From NCBI GenBank assembly GCA_964624465.1, contig CAZUZD010000051.1, positions 1 through 25,546 of the forward strand: 25,546 nt of DNA, given 5' to 3'. Source of the DNA: CAZUZD01 sp964624465 (GTDB taxonomy: Bacteria > Planctomycetota > Planctomycetia > Isosphaerales > Isosphaeraceae). Under the pieces are notes generated by a model. It worked only from the letters and a program-made list of their open reading frames with translations, made no database searches and was not told the origin of the DNA. Within the stretch, counting starts at the first letter, position 1. Every line of letters begins with the position of its first letter. A program made the position numbers and the translations under genes. Below are positions 8,018 through 15,502 of the stretch, in pieces.

Positions 8018-8779
8018 ATGAGTCGGCACTGGCGTCCGGTGGCGGGCGGCTTCGAGATCGAGTGGGGAGGAACTCCCTGGACCCTGAATCTCGACGGCCA
8101 TCGGCCCGGCCTGCTGGCCGCCCCGCTCGGCCCCTTGCTGGCGCTCGACGGCCTGGCCGCCGCCGGCCGCTGGGACCCCTCGGCGCTCACGGGTGCCTCG
8201 CTGCAAGGCATCGAGCACCGGCTCGGTCGGGTCGAGGCGACGTACGCGCCGGCCGGCTGGGGCGAGATCCGCGTCCGCGCCAGCTGGTTCCCCAGCGGGG
8301 ACGATGCGATCAGCCTGGAGCTGGAGGTCTCGGCCCGCAGCGTCGGCGACCTGCTGGGCGTCGAGGTCCGGACGCTCAGCGTCCTGACCGACCTGCCCCC
8401 GACCGGTACCTCCCGGGCGGTCGAGCCTCGCGACCGGTTCGCGGCCGCGCTCAGCTATGACGGTCGTGAGACCGACCTGGCCGGACTGACCACGGCGCCG
8501 CCCGAGCCGATCCGGACGCCGTGGCTGGCTCCGAAGTCGGGTCGCGAGGGCTGGACCTATGCCGAGTTTGTCCATCCCGACGACGCCGCGCGCCGCATCC
8601 ACGAAGGGCGACTCCCCTACACCGCCACCCGCTATGGCCTGTTCGGCTACGACCTGGAGCGCGGGGTCGTGCTGCGAGGGCGGCTGCGCGGCCTCTGGCT
8701 GCCCAAGGACCGCGCCTTCACCGAGTCGGCCGACGCCTACCGCCACTTCCTGGACGAACCGGCTCCGCTGACCACCTGA
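8018..8779 (+). CDS. Hypothetical protein, unrecognised, 253 aa
   Basis: I do not recognise this family. The ATG at 8018 (MSRHWRPVAGGFEIEWGG) is the likely start; GGGCGG at 8005-8010 is a weak ribosome site, and an upstream in-frame GTG at 7922 has none. No signal peptide, membrane segment or cysteine motif is visible. The chain is rich in predicted beta strands with many Trp and aromatic residues (WGEIRVRASWFP, AISLELEVSARS), suggesting a beta-sandwich. A conserved-looking C-terminal part contains GWTYAEFVHPDDAARRIHEG and TATRYGLFGYDLERG. The gene has its own strong promoter and structured leader and converges on the GH15-like gene, with a hairpin between the two stops. A carbohydrate link is suggested only by that neighbour and by the beta-rich look, and is weak. 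Confidence 0.75.
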   Translation: MSRHWRPVAGGFEIEWGGTPWTLNLDGHRPGLLAAPLGPLLALDGLAAAGRWDPSALTGASLQGIEHRLGRVEATYAPAGWGEIRVRASWFPSGDDAISLELEVSARSVGDLLGVEVRTLSVLTDLPPTGTSRAVEPRDRFAAALSYDGRETDLAGLTTAPPEPIRTPWLAPKSGREGWTYAEFVHPDDAARRIHEGRLPYTATRYGLFGYDLERGVVLRGRLRGLWLPKDRAFTESADAYRHFLDEPAPLTT

Positions 8780-8781
8780 GC

Positions 8782-8816
8782 CCGGGGTCGGCCTGGGCCG
8801 GTGGCCCGACCCCCGG
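8782..8816. terminator. Bidirectional hairpin between convergent genes
   Basis: GGGGTCGG (8784-8791) pairs with CCGACCCC (8806-8813); flanking CC and GG extend the stem past a one-base bulge. It fills the 37-base gap between the stops of the 253-aa gene and the GH15-like gene, so it can serve both strands. No T-tract on either side. Confidence 0.5.
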
Positions 8817-11552
8817 TCAGCCCCAGCTCCACTCGTGGTCCGAGTCTCCCTCGGGCAGGGTTGCGGTCCAGGTCAGTTGCTTCCGGACGCGGTCGAACCG
8901 CGGAGCGAAGCCGGGGGTCGTGCCGGCCAGGCTGCCGGGGTCGGTCAGGCCCGGGCAGGTCAGGTCGGCCCGCAGGACCACGGGGTGATCGAGCCTGGCC
9001 CTGAGTTGCAGCGAGTACCGCCCGCTGGCGGCGTGTCGCAGCTCGTAGCCCACCGATCCGCACGGCAGCAGCCGCTGCAGGCCGATGCTCGGCCAGTCGG
9101 CTGGCAGCACCGGGGACAGGCTCAGCCGGTGGTCGGGCACGTCGTAGTCCAGGCCGGCCAGGTCGAGCAGGGTCTCGATCAGCATCGCATGCAGCGCCCA
9201 CACGCCGGGGGCGAGCCGGGCCGGATCGGGCGCGGCCCCGCGGCGGGTCAGGACGTTCAGCGACAGGCCCAGGGGGCCGAGCCTCGCGATCACGTCGTTG
9301 AGCAGCTCCACGACCCGCGTCCACGGGCGCGACTCGCCGGTCTCGCGGCCGGCCCGGATCAGATACCGGGCCATCCAGAGTGTCGCCAGGCTGGAGGGGT
9401 CGTGCTGGTGCGCCTCGCTGGGCGAGAGCCGCGACTCGGGCGTGCCCGGCTCGGCCGTCCAGCACGCCAGCGCGTTCGGATCCCCCAGGATCGCGTTCTT
9501 CGCCAGGATCGCCTCGGCCGAGCGCGCGACCCGGGGGTCGGAGGCCGGCAGCAGACCGAACGGCACCGAGGCACTCAGGACGCTGATGTCGAACGCCGAC
9601 GACCGCTCGATCCACTGCTCGGGCCGGTCGGTCCAGATCCCCCGGCGCTTCGAGAGCCGGCGGGCGTCGAGGAACCGCCCGGTCTTGCGGTCGACCATCC
9701 CGGGCCCGGTCTCCCCCTCGGCGGACTCGGCCAGAATCCCCTGCTCCCAGATCCGTTCGGCCAGGCTGCACCAGGTCGAGACCGACTCGCGGTGGTCGAG
9801 CAGTTCCGCCAGCCGGCAGGCCGCGCCCAGGCCCGCGACCACCGCCACATTCGAGGCCAGGAACGCGCCGTAGCGGTTCCCCCAGATGCCGTCCGAGGAG
9901 ATCAGCGAGAGTTCGTCCAGGAACCGGAGCCCCGGATGGCCCGAGGCCCCGGAGCAGACCGCGGCCGCCTGCTCGATCATCGGCCAGCACGACTCCACCA
10001 GCTCCAGGTCACCCGTCCGGCGGTAATGCCGCTCCAGGGCCCAGGGGATCATGGCCGACTGGTCCACTGCCGGAGTCTCCCACTCCGGCCAGCCATCCGT
10101 CGTGTACTTCTGCGACCAGTAGGTGAACGGCGGGTGCGGCGAACGGACCCGGTCGAGCCATTCGAGCACGCCCCGGCCGACCTCGGGATGTCCGACGCGA
10201 TCCAGCGCCCCGCCGGTGAAGATCGCGTCGCGTGGCCAGCAGTAGGCGTGCAGGCCAACGTCGTAGCCGCGCACGATCGCGCCCCACTTGGCGTCGGCGT
10301 GCAGCGCGGCCCCGAGCGCCGAGCGGCGGAGCGTGACGGCGTAGACCGGGCGCGGGAACTGGAGCGTGGGCAGCGGCTCGACGAACCGGTCCCAGTGCCC
10401 GGCGGCCTCCTGCTCGATCTGCTCGGCCGGCCGCGAGCGGAACCACGCCAGCGCGGGCCGCAGCCAGTGCTCGAACGTGCCCTGGTCGCCGCTCCAGCCG
10501 GTGAACCCGCCGCTGATCAGCAGCTCGACGTCGACCGCGCCACCGGCGGGCAGGTCCAGCCAGCGCAGGATCATCGCCTCGTTCGGGCCGGCCGTCTCGC
10601 ACTCGGCCTGGCCCCGGTCGTCGAGCGCCAGGGCGAACTCGACGGTGGCGTCCCGCGCCAGCTTGCGGTTGGCGTGCCAGTGGCCGCGGTTGGTGGCCAG
10701 CAGCGCCTTGTCCTCGTCGTGCCAGCTCAGGCCGGGCTCGCCGACGCCACCGTTGACCTCGGCGTGCACGAAGATCCCGAAGAGCGCCCGCCTCGGCTCC
10801 GAGCCCTCGTTGATGACGCGGAAGCGCTTGAGGTACTGCCCGGGCGACTCGTTGCCGGTGGCCGTCTTGGGCAGGTCGGGCCCGGTGGCCGCGAAGTCGG
10901 TCTGCTGCACCCGGATCGGGCCGTGCCGCCACCGCAGCGAGGTGACGAGCACGTTCGTCGCCCCCTGGTAGCGCTGAAACACCTCCCAGCTCAGCCGCTC
11001 GTCGAACCACTCCAGCCGGGGGCCGATCGCCAGCCCGCCCATGATGGTCCGGAAGTGCGACGGGCTGTCCGAGAGGTCGCCGGAGGCCGGGCGGACGTCG
11101 GAGTGCAGGCCGGTGGTCGGGAAGAAGATGTCGTCGGTCGAGCCACGGGCGTCGACCCGCACGGTCATCATCTGATTGCCGACGAGCCCCTCGACCGTGG
11201 CACTGGCCGGCCCGCCGCGCTGGGGCAGCGGCAGGTTCGGCCGGACGACGACCTCCTGATGCGGGCTGTTGACAATCGCATCGCCCGCGTGCCGGGCCCC
11301 CGAGCGATACCGGATCCGCGAGCCGACGGCCTGCGGCGGGATCGGCACGTGCCAGAAGCTGTTGGCGCCCTTGTTCTGGAGCCAGTACGCCGGCAGCAGC
11401 CCGAACGGCTGCTCGTCCACGTCGACATCGAGCCAGACCTCCTGGCCCGACTCGACCGGGTGCGTGCCCACCACCACCGTCGACCACATCCCGGCGCGGA
11501 CCGGGCCGCCTTGGCGGCCCCGGGCCGATGACTCGATCCACGTCGATAGCAT
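8817..11552 (-). CDS. GH15-like (glucoamylase-type) protein, possibly lacking catalytic Glu
   Basis: This 911-aa protein has the two-part build of bacterial/archaeal GH15 proteins: an N-terminal beta-rich supersandwich (about 1-390) and an (alpha/alpha)6 toroid (about 400-850). Toroid marks are YCWPRDAIFTGGALDRVGHP (R441-D442), DGWPEWETPAVDQSAMIPWA, and HQHDPSSLATLWMARYL. GH15 enzymes release glucose from alpha-glucans with a Glu acid in a WEE motif and a Glu base near the C-terminal end. Here the WEE region reads GIWGNRYGAFLAS (W557-G558-N559), and the base region reads LSLNVLTRRG (N766), so both glutamates seem absent by eye. Activity is therefore doubtful. No signal peptide is visible, so it is probably cytoplasmic. 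The start is the ATG at 11552, with AAGGGG and a 5-base spacer upstream. It is divergent from the TIM-barrel gene. Confidence 0.75.
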   Translation of the reverse strand: MLSTWIESSARGRQGGPVRAGMWSTVVVGTHPVESGQEVWLDVDVDEQPFGLLPAYWLQNKGANSFWHVPIPPQAVGSRIRYRSGARHAGDAIVNSPHQEVVVRPNLPLPQRGGPASATVEGLVGNQMMTVRVDARGSTDDIFFPTTGLHSDVRPASGDLSDSPSHFRTIMGGLAIGPRLEWFDERLSWEVFQRYQGATNVLVTSLRWRHGPIRVQQTDFAATGPDLPKTATGNESPGQYLKRFRVINEGSEPRRALFGIFVHAEVNGGVGEPGLSWHDEDKALLATNRGHWHANRKLARDATVEFALALDDRGQAECETAGPNEAMILRWLDLPAGGAVDVELLISGGFTGWSGDQGTFEHWLRPALAWFRSRPAEQIEQEAAGHWDRFVEPLPTLQFPRPVYAVTLRRSALGAALHADAKWGAIVRGYDVGLHAYCWPRDAIFTGGALDRVGHPEVGRGVLEWLDRVRSPHPPFTYWSQKYTTDGWPEWETPAVDQSAMIPWALERHYRRTGDLELVESCWPMIEQAAAVCSGASGHPGLRFLDELSLISSDGIWGNRYGAFLASNVAVVAGLGAACRLAELLDHRESVSTWCSLAERIWEQGILAESAEGETGPGMVDRKTGRFLDARRLSKRRGIWTDRPEQWIERSSAFDISVLSASVPFGLLPASDPRVARSAEAILAKNAILGDPNALACWTAEPGTPESRLSPSEAHQHDPSSLATLWMARYLIRAGRETGESRPWTRVVELLNDVIARLGPLGLSLNVLTRRGAAPDPARLAPGVWALHAMLIETLLDLAGLDYDVPDHRLSLSPVLPADWPSIGLQRLLPCGSVGYELRHAASGRYSLQLRARLDHPVVLRADLTCPGLTDPGSLAGTTPGFAPRFDRVRKQLTWTATLPEGDSDHEWSWG

Positions 11553-11708
11553 CGGCGCCCCTTGGACCCGGCTGGCTCGGAATCACCCGACGTTCGTGCG
11601 GGCGCATCAATTCTCGGGGCCCGCGGAGGCCGCGCCAAGGGGCTGTTGCCACGGCGCGGGTTTCGTCACCTTGCGGCCGGTTCCTGGGCTCGGCCGGCCG
11701 GGGCGGGC

Positions 11709-11714
11709 TATACT
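11709..11714 (+). promoter_or_regulatory. Possible -10 box of the TIM-barrel gene
   Basis: TATACT stands out in GC-rich surroundings 43 bases before the GTG at 11757, but no good -35 box lies at the right distance. On the other strand the same bases read TATAGC (11712-11707), which could serve the divergent GH15-like gene. Confidence 0.35.
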
Positions 11715-11756
11715 CGGCCGATCACCCGAACCGATCGTCATCGAGGGTTGCGACCG

Positions 11757-12659
11757 GTGTTCCTGAGCCTCAACGCCCGGGCCCTCGGGCTCGACCTGCC
11801 GGCCAGCGCCACCATCGACCACGCCGCTGCCGCCGGCTTCGGCGGGGTTGACCTCATGGTCCGCGACCTGGTCGACCGGGGCGAATGCCCCCGGACGCTG
11901 CGCCACCGCCTCGACGACGCCGGCCTGCGCCCCGGCGCCTGGCCGCTACCGGTCGACTGGCGAACCGCCGCGCCCGATCGCCTGGCGTCCGATCTGAAGC
12001 AACTCCCGCGCTACGCCGAGGCCGCTGCCATCCTCGGCCTCGAACGCACCGGCACCTGGGTCCTGCCCGCCTGGCCGATCGCTCCCGATGAAACGCCGAT
12101 CGCGTCCCGGTCGCGGGCCGATCGGTTCCACCGCGCGCGGCTGGCACCAGTGGCGACGATCCTGGCGCAGGCGGGCATCCAGCTCGGGCTGGAGGTCCTC
12201 GGCGTCGCGACCGCCCGCGAGGCTCGGGGCGATGCATACCTGTGGCGCCACGGAGATCCGGCGCTGGCCGAACTGGTCCGCGACCTGAACGCGCTCGTTC
12301 CCGCGACGCGCCCCGCCCGACCGACCGTCGGGCTGCTGGCCGATGCGTTCCATCTCCATGCCGCCGGCGAGACGGCGGCCGTGCTGTCGGGCTGGCCCCG
12401 GGAGCAACTCGTCTGGGTGCACATCGCCGACCTGCCAGCCGACTTCCAGGGACCGCTCGCGGCGATCCGCGACGAGGATCGCGGTCTGCCGGGCGAGTCA
12501 GGGCACGTCGAGCTGAGGGAGGTCTTCGAGCTGCTCCGCACGCAGGGTTACGACGGCCCGGTGACTCCCGAGCCCCTGGCGGGGTGCCGGTCGCTGGCGG
12601 GTCTCGAGCCCGGCCAGCGCATCCGCGCCGTGGCGGCGGCGGTCCGTGGCCTGGTCTGA
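11757..12659 (+). CDS. Sugar phosphate isomerase/epimerase-like TIM barrel
   Basis: This 300-aa protein fits the AP-endonuclease-2-like TIM barrel family that includes xylose isomerase-like enzymes, IolE/IolI and hydroxypyruvate isomerases, which use a divalent metal to isomerise or epimerise small sugars. The GTG at 11757 (FLSLNARALGL) is chosen because GAGGG lies at 11743-11747 with a 9-base spacer and the barrel's first strand starts right there; the longer frame back to 11562 is poor in family-like sequence. Marks in order: AAAAGFGGVDLMVRDL (second strand and helix), GIQLGLEVLG (a strand with a likely metal-ligand Glu), VGLLADAFHLHAAGE (Asp and His of the metal site), VWVHIADLP (a His strand) and YDGPVTPEPLAG (final Glu strand). 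The substrate cannot be named. It converges on csrA, with a strong hairpin in the gap. Confidence 0.82.
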   Translation: MFLSLNARALGLDLPASATIDHAAAAGFGGVDLMVRDLVDRGECPRTLRHRLDDAGLRPGAWPLPVDWRTAAPDRLASDLKQLPRYAEAAAILGLERTGTWVLPAWPIAPDETPIASRSRADRFHRARLAPVATILAQAGIQLGLEVLGVATAREARGDAYLWRHGDPALAELVRDLNALVPATRPARPTVGLLADAFHLHAAGETAAVLSGWPREQLVWVHIADLPADFQGPLAAIRDEDRGLPGESGHVELREVFELLRTQGYDGPVTPEPLAGCRSLAGLEPGQRIRAVAAAVRGLV

Positions 12660-12695
12660 TCCCCGACCGGGGGGATTCGCTCGCATGACCGCCGT

Positions 12696-12722
12696 CCGGC
12701 CCACCAGTTCCTGGCGGGCCGG
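12696..12722. terminator. Strong hairpin in the convergent gap before csrA
   Basis: CCGGCCC (12696-12702) and GGGCCGG (12716-12722) pair perfectly, and CCAG/CTGG (12704-12707, 12711-12714) continue the stem past one A-C mismatch to a 3-base loop. That makes 11 pairs between the TIM-barrel gene and csrA. No T-tract follows. A lesser stem, ATCCCC/GGGGAT, lies at 12659-12676. Confidence 0.55.
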
Positions 12723-12753
12723 CCCATCCTCGGGACCCCCGACGCCGGGTGGC

Positions 12754-12942
12754 TCAGCGGGCCATCGGCGCCACGGGCTCGGTCTGGGCGTTCCCGACGT
12801 AGATCTCCTGCCGGTGAATCGCGATGTCGGTCGGGGCCTCGATGCCGATGCGGACCTGGTTGCGGTCGACCTTCACCACGGTGACCACGATGTTGTCGCC
12901 GATGATGATCTTCTCGCCGAGCTTCCTGCTGAGAACGAGCAT
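12754..12942 (-). CDS. csrA: Carbon storage regulator CsrA
   Basis: This 62-aa protein is a plain CsrA: MLVLSRKLGEKIIIGD at the N-terminus with the conserved Leu4 and Arg6, then VVKVDRNQVRIGIEAP and the HRQEIY end carrying the Arg (residue 44) needed for RNA contact. CsrA dimers bind GGA motifs, usually in hairpin loops, and block or stabilise mRNAs. The start is the ATG at 12942; AGGA lies 9 bases upstream, and an upstream in-frame start at 13038 would add 32 residues outside the family. The tail after IYVG (NAQTEPVAPMAR) is short and variable as usual. No fliW or flagellar gene is in the window. Its own ribosome site and an upstream hairpin loop both contain GGA, so autoregulation is possible. 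Confidence 0.96.
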   Translation of the reverse strand: MLVLSRKLGEKIIIGDNIVVTVVKVDRNQVRIGIEAPTDIAIHRQEIYVGNAQTEPVAPMAR

Positions 12943-13340
12943 GGTCGGATGTCCTGGTTCGTGAGTCTCTGGCTCGCCACTCGCCCCACCCGGGGCGTGA
13001 CGGACGACAAGGAAAAGCAACGCCCGTGCCAGGGCCAAAATTCTCGTCCAAATTCGTCAGTAAACCTCATCCTGTTTAGGGCTTAAGCGATCTCGCCGAT
13101 TCGCACGTCCGGGGCCTCAAACCGGGAAGCGTGAACCAGACCGCGCGTTTCCCATCAGGGTCCAGTGAAAACGGGAAGCCGGAGGATCACCCGGAGCCTT
13201 CGTGCGGGCGGGTTCAAGCCGTCTGGGCGACGGGCCGAGATTGTGATAGGCCACGGCTGACGAGACGCCGTCGGTGAGCCACGCGGGCCGCGCGTGGAAT
13301 CGACCGATACCCGACGCCAGCCGCAGTGGAGGCCGTGCCG
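12943..13340. other. Divergent intergenic region between csrA and the alpha/beta hydrolase gene
   Basis: No credible gene. Around 13033-13095 the sequence becomes clearly AT-richer than the rest of the window (AAATTC, AAATTC, TAAAC, TTTAGGGCTTAAGC). It holds the dyad TAAAC/GTTTA (13061-13078) and the 8-base palindrome GCTTAAGC (13081-13088). GGGAAGC occurs twice (near 13124 and 13173). I found no convincing -35/-10 pair on either strand. Confidence 0.55.
13061..13078 (-). promoter_or_regulatory. Candidate CsrA-binding hairpin upstream of csrA
   Basis: Read on the csrA strand this is UAAAC, then AGGAUGAG, then GUUUA: a 5-bp stem that shows AGGA in an 8-base loop, the usual form of a CsrA site. 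A second GGA overlaps the csrA ribosome site (AACCAGGACAT, about 12950-12960). Whether the transcript starts far enough upstream to include the hairpin is unknown. Confidence 0.35.
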
Positions 13341-14669
13341 ATGTCAGTGCGATCTGGAGTGCGTTGCGTTCTGGCGGGTCTGGCCTGCGGTGTGGCCCTG
13401 GGTGGTGCCCCGGCCTCGGCCCAGTTCGACCTGGGACGGGCCTTCGAGCGGATGGCCAAGGACACGGTCCGCGACGCGTTCCTCGGTCCGGACGCCACGG
13501 CTCCCCGGCCCGGGACCCCCAGGCCGGGCCAGCCGTACGGACCGGGTCAGCCCCAGGCGCCTGGCCTGGCTCCTGCCCCGGCGCCCGCACCGGCCCCCGT
13601 CAGCGCGCGGTCCGAGCCGGTCCCTGTGAAGACGGCCGACGGCTGGACCCTGGTCGTGCATCGGTATCGCGGCCCCCGGGCACCCCAGCCGGGCCTGCCG
13701 CCGGTGGTGCTCTGCCACGGCCTGACGTACAACGCCAACTTCTGGGACCTCGACCCGGCCGCCAGCCCGGCCCGGTACCTGGCCGAGCAGGGTTACGACG
13801 TCTGGATCGCCGACCTGCGCGGCAGCGGCTACAGCACCAAGTGGGTCTGGAAGCTGGACCAGTCGCCCGAGCTCATCGTCGGCAGCGCCATCCGTCGGCT
13901 CTCGAAGGGGAAGCTGGCGCCCACCGGCTACGCCACGGTCGACCCCAAGGCGGCCAACTGGACCCTTGACCAGCACATCGCCTACGACGTGCCGGCGATC
14001 GTCGGCCTGGTGCGGCAGCAGACCGGGGCGCCCGAGGTGGTCTGGGTTGGGCACTCGATGGGCGGCATCGTCGCCCTCTGCCACCTGGCACGTCACGGCA
14101 ACCCCGGCATCGGTCGCCTGATCACCGTCGGCAGCCAGGTGACCATGCCCAACGGCCAGCTCGTGATGCAGTTCCTCCGTGAGACGATCGCGACCCGCAC
14201 CGAGCAGCTCGGCGGCCAGCTCACGGGCGAGGCGCTGCTGGATCAGACTCGTACGAGCGTCCACAACATGTTCTTCAACCAGAGCAACGTGGCTCCGCGC
14301 ATCTACGAGGCGCTCGGCTCGTGGGCGACCGATGTGCCCTCCATGGGCGTCATGCAGCAGTACATGACGCTCGGCTCGACCGGCCAGCTCATGGACAGCG
14401 CCAAGAAATTCAACTACGCCCAGGCGATGGGCAACGTCCGCGTGCCGGTGCTGATCAGCTGCGGCGCCGATGACCAGTTCGCCCCGCCGGCGGTGCAGCA
14501 GTACCTCTACAACAACGTCGGCTCGACCGACAAGACGCTCATCGTGTTCGGGCGGCCGTCGGGATTCGCTGTCGACGCCGGCCACGACGACGCGCTGGTC
14601 GGCCTGAACTCGCGGGCGCAGGTCTACCCGATCCTCGACCGCTGGATCCGCGGCGAGCGGTTCCGCTGA
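13341..14669 (+). CDS. Exported alpha/beta hydrolase, lipase-like
   Basis: This 442-aa protein has a signal peptide (VRCVLAGLACGVALGGAPASA, cut near residue 27), a Pro/Ala-rich linker (about 50-90) and an alpha/beta hydrolase domain (about 95-440). The order of motifs fits acid-lipase-like members: DGWTLVVHRYRG, VVLCHGLTYNANFWDL (the HG oxyanion region), YDVWIADLRGSGYS, then the nucleophile elbow GHSMGG (S239), the acid SCGADDQFAPP (D377 or D378) and the base DAGHDD (H415). The triad is complete, so it is probably active as an esterase or lipase in the periplasm; its substrate is unknown. The ATG at 13341 has GGAGG at 13328-13332 with an 8-base spacer; the in-frame GTG at 13326 lacks this. 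It converges on the metallophosphoesterase gene with only 12 bases between stops. Confidence 0.88.
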   Translation: MSVRSGVRCVLAGLACGVALGGAPASAQFDLGRAFERMAKDTVRDAFLGPDATAPRPGTPRPGQPYGPGQPQAPGLAPAPAPAPAPVSARSEPVPVKTADGWTLVVHRYRGPRAPQPGLPPVVLCHGLTYNANFWDLDPAASPARYLAEQGYDVWIADLRGSGYSTKWVWKLDQSPELIVGSAIRRLSKGKLAPTGYATVDPKAANWTLDQHIAYDVPAIVGLVRQQTGAPEVVWVGHSMGGIVALCHLARHGNPGIGRLITVGSQVTMPNGQLVMQFLRETIATRTEQLGGQLTGEALLDQTRTSVHNMFFNQSNVAPRIYEALGSWATDVPSMGVMQQYMTLGSTGQLMDSAKKFNYAQAMGNVRVPVLISCGADDQFAPPAVQQYLYNNVGSTDKTLIVFGRPSGFAVDAGHDDALVGLNSRAQVYPILDRWIRGERFR

Positions 14670-14681
14670 GATCCTGGTCCC

Positions 14682-15392
14682 TCAGCGCCGGCGGCCGTCG
14701 ACGCGGAGCGGGCGAAATCCGACCGCGTCGGCGGCGACGCAGGCGTAGCGGACCCCGTTGACAAGTCCCTGCACGGCCTGCGACCACTGGCCGGCCTGGT
14801 GCAGGTGGCCCGAGACGCAGGCGGTGACCCCGGCCGCCTCCAGCCGGGCGACCACCGGGCCGGGCCGGCGGTAGGGGTCGAAGGGCGGGTAGTGCCAGAG
14901 AACGTAGAGCGGCTGGCCGTCGGTGCGCAGCGCCTCGGCCGCCGCCAGGGCCAGGTCCAGCTCGGCCAGCTCGTGCTCGATCCGGTCCCGCAGCGCGGGG
15001 GGCGCCTCGTCGGGGTCGGCCGGCGGCACCCCGAGGGTGCCGCAGACGATGACCTCGCCGACGGTCAGCGCGTCGCCCCCCACGGCGAGCTGCGAGGGGC
15101 GCAGCATCGGGCGGATCTGCGCAGCCGAGTTCCACCAGCGATCGTGATTGCCGGCCGAGAGCACCTTGGTGCCGGGAAGGCGTTCGAGCCACCAGAGGTC
15201 GGGCTGCACGTCCCGGTGGTTGCGGGCCATCGAGATGTCGCCGGGAATCAACACCAGGTCGTCGCGGGCCACCACGGCACGCCACTGGGCCTCGATCTTG
15301 GCGACGTGATCACGCCAGCGGCCCGCGAATCGCTCGCGGGGATCGGGCGTGGCGCCGGAGAGGTGCAGGTCGGCAATCGCCCAGACGGCCAT
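14682..15392 (-). CDS. Calcineurin-like metallophosphoesterase
   Basis: This 236-aa protein carries all the metal-binding blocks of the calcineurin-like phosphoesterase family: D8-X-H10 (IADLHLSG), GD (G51-D52), GNHD (81-84), H167 in LWHYPPF, and GHLH (195-198). These hold two metal ions for hydrolysis of a phosphomono- or diester; the substrate is not evident. There is no signal peptide or membrane segment, so it is probably cytoplasmic. The ATG at 15392 (MAVWAIADLHL) puts the first metal motif at the very N-terminus, as usual; an upstream reading from 15497 adds 35 unrelated residues. The nearest purine-rich site (GGAG) is 13 bases off, so initiation may be weak. The gene is divergent from the DUF2071 operon. 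Confidence 0.92.
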   Translation of the reverse strand: MAVWAIADLHLSGATPDPRERFAGRWRDHVAKIEAQWRAVVARDDLVLIPGDISMARNHRDVQPDLWWLERLPGTKVLSAGNHDRWWNSAAQIRPMLRPSQLAVGGDALTVGEVIVCGTLGVPPADPDEAPPALRDRIEHELAELDLALAAAEALRTDGQPLYVLWHYPPFDPYRRPGPVVARLEAAGVTACVSGHLHQAGQWSQAVQGLVNGVRYACVAADAVGFRPLRVDGRRR

Positions 15393-15469
15393 GGCGGTTC
15401 CGGGGCTCCACGGGTCGGTCCGACCGCCCGCACCCGGCCGGCCGGGCCAAGGGGCCGGGCGATCGTCGG

Positions 15470-15498
15470 TTGCCGCGCGAGGCGGGCCCGGACACAAT
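15470..15498 (+). promoter_or_regulatory. Promoter of the DUF2071-DCC operon
   Basis: TTGCCG (15470-15475), a 17-base spacer, and CACAAT (15493-15498), each matching 4 of 6 positions. The predicted start is near 15505. The -10 box overlaps TATGAT on the other strand. Confidence 0.45.
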
Positions 15499-15502
15499 CA
15501 TA
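15497..15502 (-). promoter_or_regulatory. Probable -10 box of the metallophosphoesterase gene
   Basis: TATGAT on the minus strand (15502-15497), about 105 bases upstream of the ATG at 15392. No good -35 box lies at the standard distance (TTGCAC is 15 bases away). The surrounding ACACAATCATAGTGT (15492-15506) is a dyad with 6 of 7 pairs and covers both opposing -10 boxes. Confidence 0.4.

Noticed and set aside
8835..11531. Very long plus-strand open frame (898 codons) opposite the GH15-like gene
   Set aside because: Its translation is low-complexity Arg/Gly/Pro/Ala sequence without any fold-like pattern; at this GC content stop codons are rare on the antisense of real genes.
13120..13180. GGGAAGC direct repeats and TTCCC/GGGAA pairing
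   Set aside because: Short and widely spaced; no regular array or clear stem, so chance is likely.
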